Below the pieces are notes generated by a model, which was not told the origin of the DNA, did not search any database, and saw only the letters and a list, made by a program, of their open reading frames with translations. Of a stretch of DNA of 64,000 bases, positions 11,559 through 25,152 are shown piece after piece. This stretch comes from Zelopaecilomyces penicillatus (Eukaryota; Ascomycota; Sordariomycetes; Hypocreales; Pseudodiploosporaceae). Within the stretch, counting starts at the first letter, position 1. Each line of letters opens with the position of its first letter. Position numbers and translations under genes: made by a program. The stretch lies in assembly GCA_005765155.1 (NCBI GenBank), contig VCCP01000004.1:1798001-1862000 (forward strand). The letters are read 5' to 3'.

Positions 11559-14500
11559 CTCATGCGGAAGCTGATAGACTTGCGTGTGGCTAAAAAGCGT
11601 GGTGGACATTACCTCCTCGTCGATGTCGATGAGGCAGTGGACAGGGTCGGGACTTGGTGTCTCTCAGAGGAGCATGTGAGACGTCACTTGAGCTACCAAG
11701 AGCACAGCATCCGGGCCATGGGGGGTGAAACCGCAAAAGAATGGTCCACGAACAATCCTCTATTCGGGCACAATTCTTGACTTCATGTACCTGGAGAAAT
11801 TCGGTCGACTAGGCAAGGGAGAAGGGCCGGTCGTCTAGGCATGTACGAAAAAAAGCGATGTTGACCACACCATGCGGCCGATTTTGTGTGATTTTTTGGA
11901 GTAAGATTCAGATTATGTTAACTTGATAAAATGATAAGCGCAGATTAGGTGAGAGGAGAGCCCAGAAGGAAAAGGGAGGTGAGGAAAAAAGGCGTTGCCG
12001 GGTGATGACGGCGAGAGATGATGGAAGGGGGAAATTTGTCCCATATCATCATTGGATCTGGATGCTCTCCTTTTGGTGTGAGTAATGTGCCAAGCGAGTA
12101 TGAAAGAGCGCCTTCCCTACAGACAAACTGCTGAGTTGAGTTCAACCCCGATTGGGCTCTCAGACGGGATTGCTCCTTCCTTCAACGATGTACAAATCTA
12201 CAATGGGCTGGAAGCAGCCTTGCGCTCTAGTTGGCCTGGTCACCATGTCCATGGAAACCCAATCTCCATATTGTCGTTTACTGTTAACAACTTATTATGT
12301 ACCTTGGGTAGGTAGGTAATTCAACTTGTTTCGCTAGTACTTACTGGCCAACCAACAGAACACTGACGTGACTCTAACATGCGCCTTTCAAAGGCACTGT
12401 ACCAACATCGGACAGACATCCGAGATACTTTGCATTCAAGGATGATCGCGACCCCTTTCGCAAACCGTGCCGCATAATATCCTGTGAGGGGTGGACTTGC
12501 TCAAGCACAGCTGCCGTTCGCAACAACGGGCTGCTTTCCACGCCTCCCAATCCCCACGGTGACGTGGATATTAGTTAATAGTACGTTGCTACTGCCGCAT
12601 TCCACACCACCGACCATGCCCGATAACATGACAATGACATCCACACTTAGCCGGGAATAAGAAAGAGAGGAAGAAGGAAGTAAAGAAAGAAAGAAAAGAG
12701 ATCAAGAAGTCGGCCAGCTCCGGTTACTTCTACAACTCGGGTCGCCGATCCGCGGCCGGATATGACCTGGGCAACTTGCTGCATGTCTGATATGCTAGAT
12801 GATTTTCGGGGGGTTCGTTTCTCAAACGTGCCATGCAGCGAACCTCTGCAGTCATCAACAGTAGCTCCAAGACATTTTGGTTCATCCTCCGGCATCCCAA
12901 TGTTTGTAACCGGGCAAAAAGAGGGAGAAAAAAAAAGAGGTTTCATCATCTTGCCTGTGACTGCTTCATTCCTCTGTAGATCCACGCCCCACTTGGGCTC
13001 CAGTACCTCAGTGAGCACATTGACACAAGGCGGTCGTGCCTCAAAGCCAAAAAGTCCACGACACAACATTCATCCCGCAGCGTACCCGTTTATGTTGCAC
13101 TTTAGATGTGTACAGTGTAGCAGTGATTACGCAAACAAGCCAACAGGAAGGTTGGAGTTGACACTCAAAGTAGTATTGTACATGCCTGGGTAGAGTACCC
13201 GTCGCACGTATCTTCCTAGCGTGGGTAGGCATGGCGACTGTGCCTATGTAGGCTTGGCACAGTCGTCATTGTGATTTTGACGACGGGTGAGATGCTCTGC
13301 ATTGCAACGTGTCTGGGTTCACTCATGCTTTTCGAGGTGTGTAGGTGTGTAGAGGTTTAGGTGTGTGGATGTGAGTATTGAGCTGTGACCACTTGATTGC
13401 AAATCGTCTGGAGGGGAGGAATCATTGCAGCACTAGGTGGTAGGCACGGAGTAGTAAGATGCAAGCTGGTATTCCACATCAACAAGTCACGTTACTAGGA
13501 TGAGCCGCAAAATATCATATACAGCGCCAAGAAGAATCAGCTGGAGATGCAACTTCGTGAGTTACTTGCACAGTCCCTGTAATATCAACCAAAGGTAGTC
13601 AGTCAACGGTCAACGGCATGCATGCATGCATAGCCCCTAAGCCCCCTCCAACAAACTATTGACAATCTGGTGGAAACATCATGTGAGCTGGACCAGCTTT
13701 TATGTGCCGTATTCCACCAGCTGCATTGCGCACCCAGTTTATGCATATATTTTTTACCAAGCTGCACCGTTGATCAAGTAGTTCGTCCCAATATTGTCCT
13801 GTAGCCAAGCCCCCCCCCCCAATATGCATTAGCATTGCATAGTGCACACTGTGCAACGGGCATGCAAGGCGCCAAGGCGTCTAACGCGCCAGAGTCGAGC
13901 AGTATCACAGCTCGGCAGATATCCGCTTTGTCAGCCTTCCTGGTTCCTCCGCACACCCCGTCCCTTCAAACCCCCGAAAATCCGCCATGCTTCGCATGAG
14001 TCAAAACCTTGGCCTAAATGGGGGGAGAGGGCACCATCAGAGTTGCGTTGGGTAATGAACACCCCACCAGGCCGAGACACAGATTCCTCGTGGAATCCTG
14101 CTTCGACAGTAATTCAGAAAAGCCAATTTGTGTAATAGCAATCTGCGTCCAACAAACCCCCGGCACGTTACATTTGAACCGATATTTTGTTCTTCCTCCT
14201 TTCCCCCACTGGCGGGGGGGGGGGGGCGGACTTGTCAAACAGGGATTCTTTGAGTTTGTGTACTCAACCCCACACGTCAGACAGAGGTTCGCCCGATCGG
14301 GAAGTTGGAGTGGCAAAAAGTTTGCACGAACCTCTATTACCAAAGGGTTTCAATGATGGTGGTGCAAGTTCACTGATGACGGCCCTAAACCCATGATGTG
14401 CTAGACCGACATACGGAGGACAAGGCACCACTTTAAGATGGCCTGCACGATACCCGGTATCATGTTGTTGTCGATCCATCAGTCAGTGCTTACTTCATCA

Positions 14501-16175
14501 GTCAATTTGCTAGCTAAAAGCTCTAGACACTTAAAGAAAGACGGGCCGAGGGATTTCGGCTGTGCAGAAAAAAGTGTAAGATGGAGGAGGAAATCCGCCA
14601 CTCTCCGTGTCTCTCTAGTTGCGTTTCCGCTGATGCCCCACTATCCTTCTTTTCTTTGTGAGATAAGATAAACTTGAACATGACAGCCTCGGCATTGAGA
14701 GAAAAAGCGTGCGTGTCCTACAGGTGCATGCCCGCGCTATCGTCCGTGATGCATCCAGTCATGCGCGGCCTTTGGAGCTTCCTTAGGTAACAAGAATGAT
14801 TGTGGGTTAACCAGAACTTTTAGGGGGAATTCATTGTGAGAATTGAGGTCAGAACAGCAGTCATGTTAAATAGATGAACGCCGCTGATAAGTCTCTATTC
14901 ACCTGCACTGTAACAAAAGGGAAGTCGAAGCATGTCGAAACAGACAAAAAACTTGGACAGAGTTTGAGCAAACAGTATTTCTCAATTGTAGGCGATTTGT
15001 GATTTCTATCTATATAGAGAGGTAGCATTCCAGTGCTGCTTGCGTAGTAGGCCTTCTGTCATCAGTCTAAGGTTCCTGCCTTCAGAGTCTGAGAAATTGA
15101 GTAACTGAGTCCAGCACAGTCATGTTGCAAGGCTGCATCGTCATGATACAGCATCTTTGTGAAATAGCAAAACAATTCCGTTACAAAAGAAATACCAACA
15201 CACCACGATGGGGGGAAAGACTTGACCCGTCAAGCCATTACCAACTCCTTCATGGGTACAGCAAAACATAGAGAACGCAAAGAAAAAAAAAAAAGAAAAC
15301 AAAGCCCTAATTACCATGTCCCACGACATTTCAACGCCAGGTATATGCCCTCTTTCCCATGCGCAAAAGTGCTTCCATTAATTCAGCAAGAGAGAAAAAA
15401 GGTCAAGACTCAACAAAAGGGAGAGCAAAACGACAATGAGACCAAGAAGGTCCTTGAGATGAGATGAGTTTCGTCTAATTCGTTCCATGCCATGCCGTGT
15501 TATCCAGTGCCAAACCAGTTGGCAAAATATCAACACAGAGAGAGAAGAGAGGGGAGTAAAGAAAAAGTGCCGTCAAAAGACACACAAGCTCTCCCATGCG
15601 CGCGCGCACTTCTTACGGGTGATCGACATTTATCAGATCGACGAAATGACAATGACAAAATTCTAAGAGAAAAGAAAGCCTGAAAATTCCAATTGCTATG
15701 CAGTATCAAGTTCCATGAAAATCCGGTTAAGAACTGTGATCATCGTGAAAAGATTGGGAGGATCTCAATTGTGGAGGGGGTGTTGTTGAGTATTCCCAAG
15801 GCATTAGGAGGTGTCGAATTGGCGCATCAAGAAAGGGTGTGTTGTTGGCCATGAGTCTCATTTCCATGTCTTCGATAACTTCGTTGCATCGTGACTGCCC
15901 ATAAGTAGGGGACAGACAAGTAGGAGAGGGTGAGGGGGGAATAAAGAGGAGACATCGGAGTCTCCTCAATCAAAATATAATTAGGCACGCCATGAAAGGT
16001 TCGGCGACTCTAAAGGGAGAGCGGAATGTATTGCCATGCGGCCGTAGCAAACCAGAAGAAGAGTGAGGCAAGACGGATTATTCGTATAGAGATAGGCAAT
16101 CCAATCGTCAACCTCAAATCGAACAAGTCGTTGAGGGCGCCACGCTTGACAGCCTTTTATCGAAGACACCACCTT
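11559..16175. other. Intergenic region, no supportable gene
   Basis: Open frames are all short (under about 145 codons), overlap on both strands and give low-complexity or uncharacteristic translations. A TAGGTAGGTA element sits at about 12306-12318, a run of 13 G at about 14214-14226, and GCATGCATGCATGC at about 13617-13631. The part nearest 11560 should hold the promoter and leader of the MFS-like gene, and the part nearest 16175 the 3' UTR of the small Cys/His gene. Confidence 0.55.
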
Positions 16176-16409
16176 TCATCGATAGCTTTTGGTGCTAGAA
16201 CGGCCGCTCTGGTACCCTGAGTCCGAATATGTATAGGCTGGTGCATACTGCCCATTGTGGCCTGTATGTGCGCTGCAAGCGTAGCCAACATATATTGTTC
16301 GCTGTTGGATGTCGTGGCCTGGCCGGCCATATGCCGCACAGCGGTCGATCGCGTGCTGGTAGTAGAGGCAACGACAGGCCGAATAAAGCTCCATAAGCTG
16401 GTAGCACAT
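16176..16409 (-). CDS. Small Cys/His-rich conserved-type fungal protein (77 residues)
   Basis: A single-exon frame from an ATG in a strong context (CACCATG) at 16409 to a TGA at 16176. Cysteines at 2, 12, 14, 24 and 45 and histidines at 19, 32, 48 and 51 form a CxC-x4-H-x4-C-x7-H...CxxH arrangement that could bind one or two metal ions; this is inference. The C-terminal 20 residues are Ser/Tyr/Gly-rich (YSDSGYQSGRSS...). The sequence MCYQLMELYSACRCLYYQH resembles small uncharacterised proteins I associate with many Sordariomycetes, but no function is known to me. No signal peptide or membrane helix. A longer frame on the same strand (16696-16157) overlaps it in another phase and is low complexity. 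The upstream 11.7 kb has no other gene, hinting at a large regulatory region. Confidence 0.6.
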   Translation of the reverse strand: MCYQLMELYSACRCLYYQHAIDRCAAYGRPGHDIQQRTIYVGYACSAHTGHNGQYAPAYTYSDSGYQSGRSSTKSYR

Positions 16410-16436
16410 GGTGATGGTATATGGGAGGGCGATGGT

Positions 16437-16463
16437 TGGTAGGTGGGTAGGTAGGTAGGCAAG
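16437..16463. repeat. GTAGGTAG-type tetranucleotide array
   Basis: Imperfect GTAG/GGTAG units in tandem, about 30 bases upstream of the start codon of the - strand 77-residue gene, so probably within its leader. It is the longest of many such elements in the window. Confidence 0.8.
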
Positions 16464-18244
16464 TTTGGTTGGTTGGTGATGGGAGTGTCTCGATGACGAC
16501 GGGAGGGTCGCTTTTGTGGTCGCTTGATGCGTGGGTCTGTGTCGTGGGCCAACAATCTCGTAGAAGTGGAGTTTGCTGTTGGTAGATGCTGGGACGTTGA
16601 TATTTCCCGAGCGGTTTGAATGCTAGATCGCTTTTGAGATGAAAGGGACACGGACGAGCACAGGCGCAAGCGATGAAGAAGAAAGAAGGAGAACACGACA
16701 CACTAAACAGGCAAGGAAACAGTCTCGGAGTGAATGTCGTGAGCTATGTCGTCGGATGGATGATGAAGATCAAGACAGGGCTGTTGGGGAAGAGTGGACG
16801 AGGCATCTCAGCCTTATAGCTTGCCTCGTAGCCTAGGAAAGAGGGCCGAGGACACAGACCGGAGTCAGGACGAAGTCAATAGAGGTAAGATAGAGTAGAC
16901 AGGGTTGGTACGTAGGACGAGGACCCAGGACCAAGGGACCAGCAACAGGCAGGGGAGAGAAGGTGGAGGAGTGTAAAGGCATGGTAGGGATATCACCACC
17001 CCGCCCTAGACACTACCGTATTTGTGTACATGCGTGCGTGTGTGAGTGTGTGCATGTGTTTGTAAGTGGGTAGATATTTGCAGCCGGAGGCCAGTCCCTT
17101 GCACATGGGCCGTGGCTCGCTGCACGCATGCGCCATCGTCGACATTTGCGGGTGCGGGTAGTTTGGCGACGGAGAGGCTACCTGTACGAATCAGAGGCCA
17201 CAGGCTAGCAGGAGAGGCGGGCCAGGCTACATGGACAGTAGAGCAGGGGCACGACGCCCAGTAGACAAGGCAGGGCGAGCAAGCCAGGCCACCAAGCAAT
17301 GCAAGGCAGGGCAAGGCACCAGGGACGCCAGTGAGCAAGCGAGCAACTCTAGCGAGAGGGAGAGACTCAGCATGAACCCCAGGCAACTGGGAGTCTGACT
17401 ATGACTGTGTTCGCGGTGACAGGTGACTGCCTGCCAGCCAGAAGGGCTGCAGTACCGCCTACACCTCATGCAGGCCGGGGCGCAGGGTCTGGCGCTGTGT
17501 GCTCGGTGTTCGGTGCAGGGCGCTGGGCATCTGCCTCGAAGGAGCGCATCAATCGTGGGAGACGTATCGAGGTTACTCGGTACTGCAGTATAACGTTAGC
17601 ACCTAATTCCGTAGGAGACAGGGCGAAGGGGGACCTCTTCTGACTGAGCAGCATGGCGCAGTAGACAGCAAAAACGGTAAAGAGGTGTACAGGAGCAGGC
17701 AGGGCACAGGGCTTGAAGAAGAGTCACCCAGTAATTGGTCCTTGACCGGGGGCGTGTGAGCGGTTTGGGGGCCTAAAAGGTGACCTGCAGCAAGGCTGAA
17801 CGGGGAAAGGGGGGGTGTGGGCTGTCAGCTCGCTGGCCGTGGTGGGTGGGTTGCTGCTGGCTGCCAAGGTCCTTCTACAACCATAATGGCCATTGTGTCC
17901 GCTGTGTATTATGCCCATCATCATGTCCATCATGCACGCCAGGGCGGATGCTTCGACCTGCCCAGTATCGTCGTGGATGAATCAGCCGCGATCACGTTTA
18001 GCAGGCTTTGCTACATTGGGACAAATCAATCGAGCATGGCGAGGCCGCCAGCGGGCATCGCGGGCGAAGACGGTGTACTCGGTAAGGCTGATGATGATGC
18101 ATGGGATGAAAGAGCATTCATTGAGGTGAGAATGCAATGGAAAGGAGCAGAAGCAGAAGCGGAGAGTTTGGCGGGGCGGGTGGAAGTTGAAAACCACCAG
18201 GGCAGGAACCAGCGGCGGCTTGGGCGGCATGAACCAAGCTTCAG

Positions 18245-18294
18245 TAGGCTCCTGTAGGCACCTGAAGGCACCTGAAGGCACCTGTAGGCATTCG
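18245..18294. repeat. Five tandem 10-bp repeats
   Basis: Units of the form (T/A)AGGCACCTG follow each other without spacing: TAGGCTCCTG, TAGGCACCTG, AAGGCACCTG twice, then TAGGCATTCG. Confidence 0.85.
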
Positions 18295-18434
18295 TATACA
18301 GGGCACATGATGATGGGTCACCGTGGCAGGAGCCACCAAGCAACCTCATCGAACCCGAGTACGGTGTCTTTCTTTGACTGACATGCTTCTCCTCTGGGCC
18401 AGGTGTCCGTTTAGCTATCTACGACAGTAAATTA

Positions 18435-18462
18435 CCTACCTACCTTGCCTTGGGTAGGTAGG
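18435..18462. repeat. Short TAGGTAGG inverted repeat
   Basis: CCTACCTACC (18435-18444) and GGTAGGTAGG (18453-18462) are exact reverse complements with an 8-nt spacer, giving a 10-bp hairpin. Confidence 0.8.
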
Positions 18463-20929
18463 CATGTACTAAGACTGGTAAGATATCCAATGGGCCTTGG
18501 ACCCGATGTTCGAGTTCTGATGCTACCATACCGGGTTCTAGAGCCCAGGACGTGCTTCCATCCCGCGTTTCTGGTGCCCGCTCAAATGCCACACATACAT
18601 ACAAGTACGAGATGCCAACCTGTCCGAGAGCCCGGCCGAGAGCTACTGACTGAATAATGCCTTTTCTGGCCGGGACCCCGTCACTAGCGATTACCAAGAC
18701 ATTCAAAAATAGTCGCCGCACCAGCATTCTAACTCTGCGGAGGTGGGATTATTTGGGGTTTATGATGTAGAGTGGAGTCGTTGGCTACTTACAAAATGAA
18801 TAGTTACTCACTCAATCCTGTTGGGGAGGTGGATTTTGAAGATGTTGGCCAGGATTTCTTGGCTACACTTCTCTGACAAGATGTTTGTCCCAAGGACACA
18901 TTGGTTCATCCATAGCGGAGCCCCTTTGCCGACGTCACGCCAGCAGAGATCTGTTCTTTGCATAGGCACGTTGGTCACGTAGTTGGACATCGTTGTCATG
19001 CCGAACGGATGGCAGCCATGCGAGAGATTTGCAATCGCACCGAACAAGCCGAGAGTGTATGAAGGATCGCTCCCACCCACTCCTTTGACCCCCGCGCCAC
19101 GATGGGAATGGAGGCTCATCGCAAAGCAAAAGGTGTCGATGACCAATTCACCTTACATCTGATGATGACGTTTAATCTTTCAAGCCTCCCTCGTGACTCC
19201 CTTGGGGGCCGGCAATCTATCTGCACCCACGGCTTCGTCATCATCGTCATCATCACCAGGCCGCCTCTCACCGTGGGGCCATGGACGCCATGTGAGGATG
19301 AAGTTCCACGATTTCCGGTGGCTTCGGCATTTGAATGGAGCCTTGATGCCGGCCGCTCCTGACACCTGCCACTGTCTTTCTCCTCCATTTTCCCGCGTAT
19401 ACTCTTACGTCTGAAGGTATCAATCAAATCAACGGCCATATATGCGGTGTGGTGAGCTAGTGATTGGGTTGCCGAAGAAGCTTTGGATGGGATGCCGACA
19501 GGCTCTGATACTTACCAAAAACCCCTAGCGTCCCGTACCGTATACTTTAAGTACCTGTTAGTACGACTGCCGAAGATTTCGCAGCACAGACACAAACAAA
19601 CCTCCATCTCGGCTTGGCTTCGGTCTCGGTTGCCATGTTTTCGAGCCCATACACTCGCAACGGGTACCCGACCTCGTTCACAGTCTTTTGATATTGATAT
19701 GTGGTTTCACTTCTCTAATGCTGACGTTTTGGCGCAGGTGCAGGCGCAGGCCGGTTACATGGTGTTAAATTGCTTACATTCTGCCCTTTGTGACCTCCTT
19801 CTATGATGAGGCTGAGCACGTAATTAATTAGGCAATGAAGATTTACCGCAACAGCGATAAAACTAATGTTGGATCCAAGGGGGCCAGCCAACCATTTTCC
19901 AAACCCGGGTTTAGCTGCCCGTTTCGAAGTAGTTGGATTGTCCCTGATTTTCCTCCCCACAGAAGGACAGGTTTTTGATAGTGACAAGGCGGCAAACGCC
20001 TAAATATTGAATGTTTTGACGTTCTCCACCGGGTGCCCAAAGCTCACCCAATCTGCAAGCATCTGCCACAGCAGCCACCGGTTCAACGGCCGCAGCCCAC
20101 CTAATACATTATAATGTGCATACTACGTACTGAGCATTGATGTCGTTTCGGAAGTTTTTGGCTTGACTTATGTTTGCGCAGATGATTACTGCTAAAAATG
20201 GTCAAGAGCAATTATGGTTATGTGTATCAGGTAGGTATTCGGTTTGTTAATATTGTAATGTGTGCCACCATAGTGCCGGGCTGGAAAAGTTGATATCGTG
20301 ACACCCACCCGCACACTCTTCCGAATGAAAGATGAGTGGCGTCGCATTCCCGCGTCGGGAAAGCTAACGGGAAGGATTTTTTTCCCACGGGAGATTTATA
20401 GCGGAAATGTCATCATGGGAAAAGCTATGGACAGTAATGTAACACGCGACAGTGACGGGTGGTCGGACTTCCATCTGCTAACAGTGCGTGTCGACACGTT
20501 TTTTACCAGCTGGATGCAAGATAGTGTTGTACAAGCTTCAGGCGACGAGGTTAGCCTGTCTCCAAGTCTTGGCTAGCCTTGGCATCTTCCACGTGTGGAG
20601 GCCCCCTATCCTGTACAAAGTACGCGTAAACACGGAATCCTACCTCGTATCTATATGATTTTGAATCAAATATTACTACTCCGGACAGACTCTTACATTC
20701 GCGGTTGCTACGCACTACGTAATCAGACATGACGTCTCCCACTCCGCTCCGGCTTTGGTGTGTGGTATTCGGGCTTAGGGGCCATGTGTCACACGCTGCA
20801 TGTCTCTGCTCCTTTTTCCGTGACAGTGCCATCCAATTCATCCACCACCATCATCATCACCCCATGCATGTCTAGGACAAACCTCACGCTGCGTGTCTCA
20901 ACTCATTACAATGCCGGGAAACCGCTAGG

Positions 20930-20996
20930 CCACACACATATACACACCCACACCCACACATCATCCACTCACCCACACACATACACACACCCACTC
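20930..20996. repeat. Imperfect CA-rich microsatellite
   Basis: Interrupted CA/CACC/CATA units over about 65 bases. No coding potential. Confidence 0.8.
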
Positions 20997-22792
20997 CGTT
21001 CCCAACGCGGGCTCTTGCGACGGGTATGGCTTGGCCGTCCGAGATAGTTCATGTTGCGCGCGGCATATGTACTGTACAGTCCAGTTTTGTTAGTAATTGA
21101 TGGAAGCAAGATTTGAAAGCATCCCACATCAAACCCGATCAACCAGCGCCAAACTCGCCAGTCGGGCTTTTGACTAACCAGCACGGGTTTTGAAGCAGAA
21201 CTTTGTTTTTGCTTTTTTTTTTGGTTCACTCATTGTTGCTATTGACAAAAACCCTTGAGCCTCCATGGTTGTACGGCAGTCCGTTTGGAAGTTCCCTAGT
21301 TATTCCGTACTGTATGTATGTTCATAAGTAACAGCCCCAGGTCCCCACGCATGACCAAACCACCTCCTCCCCCTCCCCCCTGTCAAAAGCTAGGTATATC
21401 AACAAATAGTCCGCAGCCACGATACAGTACTTGGGACGATGCCATTCGCAACATTAACCGATGCCCGCCTGTTACCCCCAACTATCTTTTGACCGGGCTT
21501 TTCAGCTAAGTGCCTCTCAAACGAAGCCCTGTGAATCTTGCCGGGCCTTTCAGGTGTCTCGGCGGTCCAGCTCGAAACCTACATCGAATGAAATGCTAAT
21601 ACATATCAGCTAACACGAATGAGACCAGGGTAACAAATATCATTTTGCTTGGGGAAGTTTTGAAGAGATGCCACATGCGCACTCCATTCTCTTCTCGATT
21701 TGACGTTATTTTTGAATGATTTTTGTTTAGTACCTAACTGGGCAATACCTAAAACAAACCTGTCGTTTTGACAGCAGCGGCTCGGCTCTCGAGCGTTGGG
21801 GCCGAGTGGGAGCCGTCCGTCAAAACGCGGATGGATAGTGGCGCCGAGCAAGCTTCCCCGCGCTTTCATTGTTATAACAGCTTAGATGAGGCTGCTGGGT
21901 TGCGCAGCAAGACGATTGGGCTTGAATTAGACGAAGTATGGACGGAGGGTCGATGTCTAGCCACAACGCAGAACTTCCCCATGTAGGCAAGGGCCAGGCA
22001 GGTATTCGCAGGCAGTCATAAGTAGTCGTAACGCACCCTTCGTTCTTACCCTGCAGAGCAGTTACTGACTGGCAACAACAACAAACAGCCCCCAGACCCC
22101 CCACCTACTTTACTGACCCATCTGTCCTTGACCATCAGTCCTCGCCCACACATACAATTCACCCCCAATTCCACCATCCCCACGAGGATCAACAACTTGG
22201 CAGACCAGAAAGAAAAACTCAGACACCCTGTCGGCTTTTACCTCGGGCGTCGAAGTGGGGGGATTAAGTGCTGAACTCACCTAGGAGGCGGTTCGCCAAG
22301 TTGATGCATAGGGACACTCACCACTGCACGAAAGTATATCAGTGACAGATCTCGGCATGGAATGGGAGTGATTGATTACACTGTGATCTGCAGCATGGCG
22401 ACCCGGTCCGAGGGATAGGATGGGGGATGGCATGCTGGGTCGATACGCCAGCCAGTGGTAGCCATGACGCAAGACGGGTCCCGTGTTGCTTGGTCACGCT
22501 GAACGGATACACACATACAATGAATTGATGAGCATTTTCTCCACTTCTCATTCTTGACTGCCGGGGGGTGTTGGGCCCTGCGGGCTCTCGAGATCTGCTG
22601 CACCACGGGGCGATCGCAACCCACGGCCGCACGGTCGGCCGCCGTTGGGAAGAGGCACTTTGTTCTTTCTCTTTGGAAGAGGCTTCAATGCCATCAGCAG
22701 GCAGCAGCAGAGACAGCAGAGCACAGTAGAGAAACAACTGGGGCCATCAAACAGCACAACATGGGCAGGCCAGGCTGGTGGGTTGGGGAAGT

Positions 22793-22824
22793 CCCCAGCA
22801 TTGGCCCCAGCATTGGCCCCAGCA
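22793..22824. repeat. 12-bp tandem repeat, 2.7 copies
   Basis: CCCCAGCATTGG occurs twice in tandem and is followed by CCCCAGCA. Confidence 0.85.
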
Positions 22825-24435
22825 AACGTCCCCCCCAGTAGGTGAGTCTTCAAAACCTGGTCTGCATGTCTTTGTTTCCAATAATAGGAACCACCCATGG
22901 ATTTAGCCTCGCACCACTTTTAAGCGGGGTCTTGGTGGAATCCCAGGGCCTTGGTAGCGCTACCCTCCCTCCCAGGCTGTCTCCAGGTCTCTTCAGGGCT
23001 CTCACCTGTCTCACCGTGGTGCACCATGCTTGCTGTGGTCCATCACACACAGTCAGATTTACAATGTGTGCCATCCATGATCCGTTTCGGGACCCCCTGC
23101 GACCTCCCCTGTTGTTTCCCCTTGCTGTCGGATGCTTTAATACCTGGACGCTCCCTCCCGAGGCTGGCTGCACCTTAAAATAGAATAGGTAACCGGTTCC
23201 GTATTGGAATGAATGCGTCCTGCTTGCCGGGCGCTTGTTTCACCTGATGTGTGTGCTGTCTACACCTCATTTGCTTTTCCAGAGACCCGTCGACCACTCG
23301 GAAGCGAGGATCCGGCAGCTGCTCTAAGATGGCGATGCCTGTGGGCGTGTCCAAAGGCGGGGACCAGCACTGGGCGTCCTATCCTGGAAGTGAGTATCTA
23401 CCTAATTACAGGGACATGGGCATTGTCAGGGGCTGCAGAGCGACATCTCAACACAGATGGAACCAAACTGTAGAGGCCAATAATCAACTGCGACATCAGT
23501 TCCTAGCAGCAGAGATATGAGCAATTGTGAATGCGGTCGGGGGTTAAACAAAGTACACATCAACTCGTGCTATATGCCGGGCCCCCTGGAAGCTCAACCC
23601 TCAGCCCGCCACCCACAGGACCCAATGTGGCTCTTTAGTTATTTACTCCCAATAGCGCGCCTGGTGGTCTGGGCTGGGCTTGATGAAAGCTGCATATGAG
23701 GCGGAACTTGCAAGGGCAAATCAAACTCTGGATGGTGGTTGAAAGGTGGTGGAGGTGCAGTATGTACAGATGGTGTGTAACCCCGAGGTCCCCGCTTCAC
23801 GCGCACGAGTGGAGGCAGCCTGAGAAGAGCAGCCGCAAAAACGAACAAGAGTTGTGTGACTAACAAAAGAATAATAATAGCAAGATTTATATAATATAAA
23901 TGATATAAATAACAAGATAAAAGGGGAAAGCAGTATCGGCAGGCCGGTAGGTCGGTCTACGGTACGGAAAGTGTTTCTAAGCACGGGGCATGACGACGGA
24001 AACTGCCGTATCTGCCCCACCTGGGACGGCATTTCAAGCAGCAGGACATTTTTTACAAATGATTGATAGGTTAGTAATAATGTCGGGAGGGTAGTGGAGG
24101 TAGCATTCCCGGCATGGACGGGATTGGAATGCGGGACGGGGGCATTTCCAAGACCCAGATCTGCAAAATGGGTTTTGTTTGGGGGTGTCTATGAAAAAAA
24201 TGCGCATAGACGGTTAAACTTGGCTCAAGCGGTCCCTCTCCTGGAACCCCGTCGTATTCATTGACCGAGACGTTGTATTCTAAAGCCGTGTCTTGCATTT
24301 TAGTTTTTTTTTGGTTTTTTGTCTTAGCCTGTTCGTTTCATTCTCCGAAGCCACGAGTCTTGGCTGGTGCGGGCGCTTGACTAGCTTTGTAAAAATTTGA
24401 GATGTTTTGATATGAAAGGGGAATTTATGAAATAA

Positions 24436-24451
24436 CCCCCCCCCCCCCCCC
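24436..24451. repeat. Run of 16 C followed by A7
   Basis: Homopolymer tract, one of several long C or G runs in the gene-poor region. The length is error-prone in sequencing. Confidence 0.8.
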
Positions 24452-25046
24452 AAAAAAAGGGGAGAGGGGACGCATGTAGTAAAACTCGCGAATAATATTC
24501 GTCCCAACTACTTTTGGCCATTTAACGCGCCATAGCCGCCTCAACCGCCTCAACCGCCGGACCGCCGTTATCAGAAAACAATATGGAATTCCATGCCCCC
24601 CCCCGGTTCACTTCCAATTCCGTATCTACTGTACATTTTTTCCCCATCCCAGCTGCCCGTCCGCCCGCAGCCACCAAACAAAGAAGCGCCCTTGTCGAGA
24701 GTCGAGGGTTTTTTTCTTGGTTTTCCTTTTTTTTTTTTTGTTTTAGTGTGTACACACATAAACCCTGGGAATTCTTTCAGCCTCGCGTCTCTGCTTCCGA
24801 GACACGCCCCCCCCTCCATCTCACCTTGGTGTCTCCATCCAAACCGTTTTGTGATCCACTCCTCCCCCTCTCATGCTGCCCCCCCCCCCTGTGTGTGTGC
24901 GTGGTGTGTGTACCTTATGTATGTACGTATGTGTACAAATGTACATAGAAGCACATGCATATAAATGGTATGTACCTAATGCTGGAACAACCGTTATCAA
25001 TATCCGCGGTCGCCTAAAAGCTGCCTCCCGATGTAATTGAAGTTTG

Positions 25047-25063
25047 CCGCGCGCGCGCGCGCC
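25047..25063. repeat. Alternating CG run
   Basis: CCGCGCGCGCGCGCGCC is an alternating purine/pyrimidine stretch able in principle to adopt Z-DNA. No gene overlaps it. Confidence 0.8.
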
Positions 25064-25130
25064 AATCATGACGAAAAAATGGGGGGGTGGTGGTTCATTC
25101 CTCCATGTAGGTAGGTATTCTCCCATCCTG

Positions 25131-25152
25131 CCCCCCCCCCCCCCCCCCCCCC
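25131..25152. repeat. Run of 22 C
   Basis: The longest homopolymer in the window, 12 bases downstream of a GTAGGTAGGTA element at 25107-25118. Confidence 0.85.

Noticed and set aside
16157..16696. 179-codon - strand frame overlapping the 77-residue gene
   Set aside because: Ser/Thr/Pro-rich leader-type translation in a different phase; the shorter frame has the better start context and a Cys/His pattern.
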